A DNA stretch of 51,555 bases. Source: Bordetella parapertussis. Its GTDB lineage: Bacteria > Pseudomonadota > Gammaproteobacteria > Burkholderiales > SG8-41. Position numbers and translations under genes: made by a program. The DNA is taken from assembly GCA_945864585.1 (NCBI GenBank), contig CAMBCF010000022.1, forward strand, positions 1-51,555. Reading direction: 5' to 3'. Positions 46,410-51,555 of the stretch are shown piece after piece (the first letter of the stretch is position 1; every line of letters begins with the position of its first letter). Below the pieces are notes generated by a model. The model made no database searches. It was not told the origin of the DNA and saw only the letters and a program-made list of their open reading frames with translations.

Positions 46410-47501
46410 ATGCAAACATTAACTGTAAGCTTGGCGGACCGTAGTTACCCCATCCACATCGGCGCTGGACTATGCGCACAAACGCGGCTGATTCCCGAAA
46501 AGTTGCTGCAAGGCAAAGCGGTCGTAATCACCAACGAAACCGTGGCGCCACTCTATCTCGAGTCCGTGCTGAGCGCACTGCGCGCCAGCGGCGCCGAGTG
46601 CATCCCCATCGTCCTGCCCGATGGCGAGGCCTACAAGAGTTGGGAAACGCTGAACAAAATTTTCGACCAATTGCTGTCGCACCGGTGCGAGCGCAAAACA
46701 CCGCTGATCGCACTGGGCGGGGGCGTGGTTGGCGATCTCACGGGTTTTGCCGCAGCCACCTACCAGCGTGGCGTGCCGTTCATCCAGATTCCCACCACGC
46801 TGCTGGCGCAAGTGGATTCTGCCGTCGGCGGCAAAACCGCGATCAACCATCCGCTCGGCAAGAACATGGTAGGCGCGTTTTATCAGCCGCAGGTGGTGAT
46901 CGCAGACATGGACACGCTGCGCACCCTGCCGCCGCGCGAACTCGCTGCCGGGCTGGCGGAAACCATCAAATACGGCTTCATTCGTGACCCGGCGTTTCTC
47001 GAATGGCTCGAAAAAAACATTGAGCGCCTGAATGCCCGCGAGCCCGAAGCGCTGGCATACGCAGTGGAACGCTCGTGTCAGAACAAGGCCGAAGTCGTCG
47101 CCAATGACGAGCGTGAAACCGGCGAACGCGCCCTGCTCAATTTTGGTCACACCTTTGGTCACGCCATTGAAACCGGCATGGGCTATGGCGCCTGGCTGCA
47201 TGGCGAAGCCGTCGCGGCGGGCATGGTAATGGCCGCGCGATTCTCGGAAAAACTGGGCTTGATCGGTAAGCCCGACGTGCAACGCGTAGTCGATATTTTG
47301 TTGCGTGCAAAACTCCCGGTAGACGCACCAGCGCTGGGCGCAGAGCGTTACCTCGACCTCATGGGCCACGACAAGAAAGTCGAAGGCGGCAAGATCAAAT
47401 TCATCCTGCTGCGCAAGCCCGGCGAGGCCTACATCTGCGATCAATACGACAGCGCGGCGTTGGAAGCTGTGCTGTCCGCGCCGTCACCAGTCCGTGCTTG
47501 A
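46410..47501 (+). CDS. aroB: 3-dehydroquinate synthase
   Basis: NAD- and zinc-dependent cyclisation of DAHP. The 363-residue product has [60 protein letters not shown], and the zinc-binding [16 protein letters not shown] 46410 (MQTLTVSL) is chosen over TTG 46404, which lies inside the aroK end; either is possible. It overlaps dgt by 8 nt. Confidence 0.96.
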   Translation: MQTLTVSLADRSYPIHIGAGLCAQTRLIPEKLLQGKAVVITNETVAPLYLESVLSALRASGAECIPIVLPDGEAYKSWETLNKIFDQLLSHRCERKTPLIALGGGVVGDLTGFAAATYQRGVPFIQIPTTLLAQVDSAVGGKTAINHPLGKNMVGAFYQPQVVIADMDTLRTLPPRELAAGLAETIKYGFIRDPAFLEWLEKNIERLNAREPEALAYAVERSCQNKAEVVANDERETGERALLNFGHTFGHAIETGMGYGAWLHGEAVAAGMVMAARFSEKLGLIGKPDVQRVVDILLRAKLPVDAPALGAERYLDLMGHDKKVEGGKIKFILLRKPGEAYICDQYDSAALEAVLSAPSPVRA

Positions 47502-48615
47502 AGTCGCACTCTATGCCGCGCAAGCAACGGCATCACGGGGGCGCGTGCATCGCGAACCCGCCGCACAGGGGCGCAGTGAGTATCAGCGCGACCGCGATCG
47601 TATTATCCATTCCACTGCATTTCGCCGGCTTGAATACAAGACGCAGGTGTTCGTTAATCACGAAGGCGATCTTTTCCGCACGCGCTTGACGCACAGCCTC
47701 GAAGTTGCGCAGATCGCCCGCTCCATCGCGCGCCAACTCCACCTCGACGAAGACCTCACCGAGGCCATCACCCTGGCGCATGACCTCGGCCATACGCCGT
47801 TTGGCCATGCCGGGCAGGATGCGCTCAATGCCTGCATGAAGCCCTACGGTGGCTTCGAACACAACCTGCAAAGCCTGCGCGTGGTCGATCATCTTGAGCA
47901 ACGCTACGGCGGCTTTGACGGCCTTAACCTCACGTTTGAAACGCGCGAAGGCATCCTCAAGCATTGCTCGCGCAAGAACGCGCTGCAACTGGGCGCGGTA
48001 GCTGAGCGTTTTATGCAGCGGTGGCGTCCTTCGCTGGAGGCGCAACTGGTCAACCTTTCCGATGAACTCGCTTACAACAACCACGACGTCGATGACGGCC
48101 TGCGCTCGGGGCTGATAACCCTTGAGCAATTGTCCACGGTGCCAATTTTCCGCCGTCATCGCGAGCTCGCTCTCAAGGCGTTTCCCAAAATCAACGAGCG
48201 CCGTTTGATACACGAAACCGTTCGCCGCATGATCAGCACACTGGTATCCGATCTCACCCGCCAGAGCGCGGCCAACATCCGCGCACACGCGCCCAAATCG
48301 GTGAGTGACGTACGGCGCGCGCCGGCGCTGATCGCCTTTAGTGCGGACATCGAAAAACAACAACTGGCGCTAAAGCAGTTTCTACGCGTCAACCTCTACC
48401 AACACTACCGCGTGGCGCGAATGAGCAGCAAGGCGCGCCGCATCGTCACCGAGCTGTTCAACGCCCTGCTCGCCGAACCCAAGCTGTTGCCGCCCGATTT
48501 CCAGACCCGCGCGCGCGACGACAAACCGCGCGCAATCGCCGATTACATCGCCGGCATGACGGATCGCTACGCTATGTTGGAGCACCGGCGGTTGTTTGCG
48601 GTGGAGCAGGTTTGA
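47494..48615 (+). CDS. dgt: Deoxyguanosinetriphosphate triphosphohydrolase-like protein
   Basis: HD-domain dNTP hydrolase, type 2, 373 residues. Motifs are [20 protein letters not shown], the HD site [15 protein letters not shown] and [18 protein letters not shown], and a late [20 protein letters not shown] (Asp ligand). It starts with GTG 47494 overlapping the aroB stop. This dgt-like family is often linked to aroB, but its in vivo substrate is uncertain. Confidence 0.93.
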   Translation: MLEVALYAAQATASRGRVHREPAAQGRSEYQRDRDRIIHSTAFRRLEYKTQVFVNHEGDLFRTRLTHSLEVAQIARSIARQLHLDEDLTEAITLAHDLGHTPFGHAGQDALNACMKPYGGFEHNLQSLRVVDHLEQRYGGFDGLNLTFETREGILKHCSRKNALQLGAVAERFMQRWRPSLEAQLVNLSDELAYNNHDVDDGLRSGLITLEQLSTVPIFRRHRELALKAFPKINERRLIHETVRRMISTLVSDLTRQSAANIRAHAPKSVSDVRRAPALIAFSADIEKQQLALKQFLRVNLYQHYRVARMSSKARRIVTELFNALLAEPKLLPPDFQTRARDDKPRAIADYIAGMTDRYAMLEHRRLFAVEQV

Positions 48616-48744
48616 GGATTTGGCATCGCAAGCTGTAAAGTTAATGCACGAAACCCCTCATCTTGCTGCATCCCTTTACCTTTTCGCCAACCCTGCGAGC
48701 GTGGTTTCGCTAAATGAACGGTTTTGAAACCTGACGCGCCGCCG

Positions 48745-48897
48745 CTAAGACGCTCCGTCGTGCCGTTCGAGCGCATGCTGCCAACCGAGCAGCTTCTCGT
48801 CAGCGGTCATGAGTGCCGCCCCATGCACCAGCGCGATCGCGACGATGAATCGATCGGCGGGGTCGCCAGGTAGGCCAGTCCGTCCAATACAATCACT
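48745..48897 (-). pseudogene. VapC-type PIN-domain toxin, C-terminal remnant
   Basis: About 50 codons read DPADRFIVAIALVHGAALMT, then ADEKLLGWQHALERH, the C-terminal part of a PIN toxin with its conserved DPADR and TADE acidic sites. A TGA in frame at 48898-48900 and lack of an upstream start show that the N-terminal half is gone, and no antitoxin lies next to it. The gap from dgt to this remnant (48616-48744) holds nothing I can name; about 100 bp follow before the MarR gene. Confidence 0.75.
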
Positions 48898-48999
48898 TCA
48901 ATCCGTTATTTGCTGTACTGTTCGATCTTGAACTAAGCCCCCGATTGGTATAAAGTTGCCCCTCTTGTCCGAGGATCCCGCCCTTTAGCCGTTACGTCC

Positions 49000-49365
49000 A
49001 TGACCAGCCGCCAAAGCACAATGCAGGAAGATACCAATTTCAGGGTTCTTCGGCTTCTGCAGGAAAACCCCAACATGACCCAGCGCGAGCTAGCGCGGGC
49101 GCTGGGCATCAGCCTGGGTGGCGCCAACTACTGCTTGCAAGCCTTGCTAAACAAGGGATGGGTCAAGATACACAACTTTCGAAGCAGCGAACGTAAGCTG
49201 GCTTACGCCTACCTGCTTACGCCTGTGGGCATTGCGCAGAAGGCCGTTCTTACGGGCAGGTTTCTAAAGCGCAAGATGGAAGAATATGAGCAGCTGCGTG
49301 CGGAGATTGAAGGCTTGCAACAAGAATCTTCCAAAAGCACCGGCGAGACGACGGGCATCCCGTGA
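49000..49365 (+). CDS. MarR-family EPS-associated transcriptional regulator
   Basis: A 121-residue winged-helix regulator of the type found beside exopolysaccharide/exosortase clusters. The DNA-binding part is FRVLRLLQENPNMTQRELAR and ALGISLGGANYCLQALLNKG, followed by a coiled-coil tail (RKMEEYEQLRAEIEGLQQES). ATG 49000 is used; ATG 49021 (MQEDTNFRVLRLLQ) is an alternative. The 3' end overlaps the start of the ManC-type gene, so the regulator and enzyme are translated together. Confidence 0.88.
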   Translation: MTSRQSTMQEDTNFRVLRLLQENPNMTQRELARALGISLGGANYCLQALLNKGWVKIHNFRSSERKLAYAYLLTPVGIAQKAVLTGRFLKRKMEEYEQLRAEIEGLQQESSKSTGETTGIP

Positions 49366-51008
49366 ACAAAATAGCGCCCGTAATTCTTTGCGGCGGCTCG
49401 GGCACTCGCCTCTGGCCACTCTCGCGCGCGGGATTTCCCAAACAATTCCTCGTGCTGTGTGGCACTGACAGCCTGTTTCAGCAAGCGGTGGAACGAAGCA
49501 ACAGCCTTGCCGCTGCCGACATTTCGGTGGGTGAGACTTTGGTGGTCACTAACGAAGAGCATCGTTTCCTGGCGCTGGATCAGCTTCGAGAACTGAAATC
49601 CATTTCGGCAACGCTGCTGCTTGAACCCGTGGCCCGCAACACGGCCCCCGCGCTGACACTGGCGGCGCTGCAAGCCACGGCAAACGGCGAAGATCCAATT
49701 CTCGTCGTTACCCCGGCGGATCAAACCATCACCGACACCGCGGCTTTCACGGCGGCGCTGCAAAAAAGTGTGCGTGTCGCTGCCGCTGGCGCAATCGTGA
49801 TTCTTGGCATCACCCCGGATCGCCCGGAAACCGGTTACGGCTATATAGCAGTGCAGAGGGATGAAGCAGGACTGAGTGATGAAGCAGGACTAAGGGCTGA
49901 GGACTCAGGACTCAGTAACTTCTCAGCCCTAAGTCCTAAGCCCTCAGTCCTCAGTCCCGATCTTTCAGTCCTCAGTCCTGAAGTTAAGTCCTCAGCCCTT
50001 AGTCCTAAGTTCATCGTTGACCGCTTCGTTGAAAAGCCCGATGCGGCCACTGCCCAGCGTTACCTCGACGAAGGCGGCTACTACTGGAACGCCGGCATGT
50101 TCGTGCTCAAGGCTTCAGTCTGGATCGCCGCGCTAGAGCGCTTCCGCCCCGACATAGCCCAAGCCACCCGCACCGCCTGGAAAAAGCGTATCACAGACAC
50201 TCAGTCCTCAGCCCTCAACCCTCAGTCCTGCTTCATCCGTCCCGACAAAACGGCGTTCGCAAACATCCGCAGCGAATCGATCGACTACGCAGTAATGGAG
50301 AATATCTCCAACGCAACCACTCAGCACTCAGCACTCAGCACTCAGCACTCGCTGTTAATGGTACCGCTCGCTGCCGGCTGGAATGACCTTGGCGCCTGGG
50401 ATGCAGTTTGGCAAGTTGGCGGGAAAGACGCCAATGGCAATGTTACTCAGGGCGATACACTGATGGTCGGCACTACAAACACGCTTATTCACGCAACCAG
50501 CCGCTTGGTCAGCACTGTCGGCGTTAGTAACCTGGTCGTTGTCGAAACCCCGGACGCAGTTCTAGTAGCAGACCGCGCCCAAAGCCAAGACGTAAAAAAA
50601 ATAGTAGAAGCCCTAACTAACTCAGTCCTCAGTCCTCAGCACTCAGCACTGCCATTAACGCACAGGAAAGTGCACCGTCCCTGGGGTTGGTACGACAGCA
50701 TTGACGAACACGATCGCTTCAAGGTGAAGCGTATTCTGGTTAATCCCAAGGCCAGTCTCAGCCTGCAAAAGCATCACCACCGCGCCGAACACTGGGTCGT
50801 CGTCAAAGGCACCGCCAAGGTGACCTGTGGTGAAAAGACCATCCTGCTCACGGAAAACCAATCCACATATATACCGCTCGGTGAAACTCACCGTCTCGCG
50901 AACCCGGGCACGATTCCGCTCGAAATCATTGAGGTGCAATCGGGCAGCTATCTGGGCGAGGATGATATTGTGCGGTTTGAAGACGCCTACGGCAGGGCGG
51001 AAGACTGA
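49362..51008 (+). CDS. manC: Mannose-1-phosphate guanylyltransferase / mannose-6-phosphate isomerase with repeat insertions
   Basis: AlgA/ManC/CpsB-type bifunctional enzyme that supplies GDP-mannose for exopolysaccharide. N-terminal transferase: VILCGGSGTRLWPLSRAGFP KQFL, VVTPADQTI, FIVDRFVEKPDAATA, YYWNAGMFV, DYAVMEN and WNDLGAWDAVW. C-terminal isomerase cupin: HRPWGWYDSIDEHDRFKVKR, LQKHHHRAEHWVVVKG and STYIPLGETHRLANPG. At 548 residues it is about 70 longer than usual because four heptamer-repeat segments (49866-50009, 50201-50228, 50321-50348, 50622-50649) lie in frame, all between conserved blocks. The frame is intact throughout. Starts with GTG 49362 inside the MarR gene end. Confidence 0.93.
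   Translation: MNKIAPVILCGGSGTRLWPLSRAGFPKQFLVLCGTDSLFQQAVERSNSLAAADISVGETLVVTNEEHRFLALDQLRELKSISATLLLEPVARNTAPALTLAALQATANGEDPILVVTPADQTITDTAAFTAALQKSVRVAAAGAIVILGITPDRPETGYGYIAVQRDEAGLSDEAGLRAEDSGLSNFSALSPKPSVLSPDLSVLSPEVKSSALSPKFIVDRFVEKPDAATAQRYLDEGGYYWNAGMFVLKASVWIAALERFRPDIAQATRTAWKKRITDTQSSALNPQSCFIRPDKTAFANIRSESIDYAVMENISNATTQHSALSTQHSLLMVPLAAGWNDLGAWDAVWQVGGKDANGNVTQGDTLMVGTTNTLIHATSRLVSTVGVSNLVVVETPDAVLVADRAQSQDVKKIVEALTNSVLSPQHSALPLTHRKVHRPWGWYDSIDEHDRFKVKRILVNPKASLSLQKHHHRAEHWVVVKGTAKVTCGEKTILLTENQSTYIPLGETHRLANPGTIPLEIIEVQSGSYLGEDDIVRFEDAYGRAED
49866..50009. repeat. TCAGTCC heptamer array 1 in manC, inverted, about 144 bp
   Basis: Left part carries inverse units (GGACTGA, GGACTAA, GGGCTGA, GGACTCA); right part carries forward units (TCAGCCC, TAAGTCC, TCAGTCC and variants) in two blocks. 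It interrupts the segment between the GYGYIAV and FIVDRFVEKPD motifs of the enzyme and adds 48 codons. Confidence 0.88.
50201..50228. repeat. TCAGTCC heptamer array 2 in manC, four units
   Basis: Units are TCAGTCC, TCAGCCC, TCAACCC and TCAGTCC, 28 bp with no interruption, translated as QSSALNPQS. Confidence 0.9.
50321..50348. repeat. TCAGCAC heptamer array 3 in manC, four perfect units
   Basis: Four identical TCAGCAC units, translated as QHSALSTQHS. A perfect array is the most slippage-prone of the set. Confidence 0.93.
50622..50649. repeat. Mixed heptamer array 4 in manC, four units
   Basis: Two TCAGTCC units are followed by two TCAGCAC units, so the two sequence variants belong to one family. 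Located between the transferase and isomerase domains. Confidence 0.92.
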
Positions 51009-51041
51009 GTATGAGCGATCGTTCTGAAAAAAATTTCGTCA

Positions 51042-51062
51042 TGCCGGACTTGATCCGGCATC
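51042..51062. repeat. Dispersed palindromic repeat before the NusG/RfaH-like gene
   Basis: ATGCCGGA and TCCGGCAT form a perfect 8-bp stem with a CTTGA loop, embedded in the common environmental repeat core GTCATGCCGGACTTGATC. Such elements occur widely between bacterial genes. It lies in the 116-bp gap between manC and the next gene. Confidence 0.65.
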
Positions 51063-51124
51063 CAGTTGGAAGGTTGTGATGGATTCCGTCGGTATAACAG
51101 GAGTCGAATTGTTGGAAGCACTTA

Positions 51125-51412
51125 ATGGAACATGAAGAGCTGGTCTGCTGGTATGCCGTCTGCTGCAAACCGCGCCAGGAAGCGATAGCGGAAGAAAACC
51201 TCCTGCGCCAGGGCTTTCATGTCAATCTGCCGCGCATCCGGATAAGGCGACACCGGCGCGGACAGTGGATCGATGCCATCGAAGCACTATTCCCGCGTTA
51301 CCTCTTCATCCGCATCGATCCCTACCGGTGCAACACTGCTCCGGTGCGTTCCACCCGTGGTGTAGTGGGGCTGGTGCGCTTCGGCGGGCAGCCGGCAGTG
51401 GTGCCGGACTGA
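51125..51412 (+). pseudogene. NusG/RfaH-family transcription antiterminator, C-terminally truncated
   Basis: The 95-residue frame has the NGN domain: WYAVCCKPRQEAIAEENLLR, QGFHVNLPRIR, ALFPRYLFIRID, and VGLVRFGGQPAVVPD. RfaH/NusG-like proteins of EPS clusters continue after PAVVPD with a linker and a KOW domain; here TGA at 51410-51412 ends the frame and no in-frame KOW sequence follows before the window end. It is likely a pseudogene, though a NGN-only protein is not excluded. Confidence 0.75.
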
Positions 51413-51488
51413 GTGCGGTCATCCATTTTGATGTTCGGAGTTTCATGTATCTTGATGGTCGTTTCGTGCGGGATTGGAAATAGAAAAC

Positions 51489-51512
51489 GCCGCCGACCAT
51501 GAAGTCGACGGC
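51489..51512. other. Hairpin near the right edge
   Basis: GCCGCCGAC and GTCGACGGC form a 9-bp stem with one mismatch and a CATGAA loop, preceded by an A-run (51484-51487), so on the minus strand it could end a gene that lies beyond the window. I see no gene from 51413 to 51555. Confidence 0.45.
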
Positions 51513-51555
51513 GCTGGTCAGGGCGGCAGGGTAGATTAGAACGGTGGATTATCTG

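Noticed and set aside
46470-47444. Open frame of 324 codons on the minus strand opposite aroB
   Set aside because: Antisense shadow; aroB motifs are unambiguous.
49866-50649. CRISPR array
   Set aside because: The repeats are contiguous 7-bp units without spacers, and no cas genes are present.
49362-51008. manC as a pseudogene broken by repeats
   Set aside because: The frame is open from end to end and every catalytic and cupin motif is present; insertions lie between conserved blocks.

Overview
The window is GC-rich, densely coded bacterial chromosome, most likely from a betaproteobacterium of the Burkholderiales/Nitrosomonadales type. The lineage call is an inference from gene content and order: two periplasmic Bug-type binding proteins, pepP-ubiH-dusB-fis-purH-purD-hemF on one strand, amgK-murU divergent from lptD-surA-pdxA-rsmA, rubredoxin divergent from thiD-thiE-hemL, pilMNOPQ-aroK-aroB-dgt, and an EPS-type MarR regulator before an AlgA/ManC-type enzyme. 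I found no rRNA, tRNA or CRISPR array.

Layout. 1-2.0 kb: lgt (partial) divergent from ilvD. 2.0-4.1 kb: a scarred patch with a sulfatase remnant, a Bug binding protein, a LysR fragment fused to a 152-bp piece of a DUF255 gene, and a mazEF pair. 4.3-7.6 kb: full DUF255 protein, a small cytochrome c, a CmcJ-like protein. 7.7-12.6 kb: complete branched-chain amino-acid ABC operon (binding protein, livH, livM, livG, livF) behind a strong sigma-70 promoter. 12.6-14.1 kb: two conserved unknown proteins, a broken brnT with intact antitoxin, and an integron-integrase fragment. 14.1-22.2 kb: the long minus-strand haem/purine/ubiquinone group. 22.3-24.1 kb: a VapBC pair and a second Bug protein. 24.2-38.2 kb: MurNAc recycling, outer-membrane biogenesis, vitamin B6, thiamine and tetrapyrrole genes. 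38.2-48.6 kb: PBP1A divergent from pilMNOPQ, aroKB and dgt. 48.7-51.5 kb: a vapC relic and the start of an exopolysaccharide region (MarR regulator, ManC-type enzyme, broken NusG/RfaH-like gene).

The most unusual feature is a set of short tandem-repeat elements with fixed unit lengths (7, 9 or 10 bp) placed at gene junctions and inside reading frames. Heptamer arrays (consensus TCAGTCC, variant TCAGCAC) form facing arrays in the purH-fis gap and occur four times in frame inside the ManC-type gene; three of the four are exactly four units long. Their orientation in that gene is the one with no stop codon in any frame, whereas the opposite orientation meets TGA in every frame. A related GTGAGGC heptamer hairpin lies between purH and purD. 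A 10-bp-unit element (core ATCTGTG) supplies the last residues and stop of rsmA and the apparent start codon of livM. Nine-bp units sit in pepP and at the start of amgK, and a piece resembling a widespread dispersed repeat sits just after the signal peptide of the second Bug protein. Because 7 is not a multiple of 3, the ManC arrays are also candidates for phase variation.

Toxin-antitoxin loci in different states of decay (intact mazEF and vapBC with clear palindromic operators, a brnT remnant with intact antitoxin, a vapC remnant) mark the accessory patches between otherwise conserved housekeeping operons.
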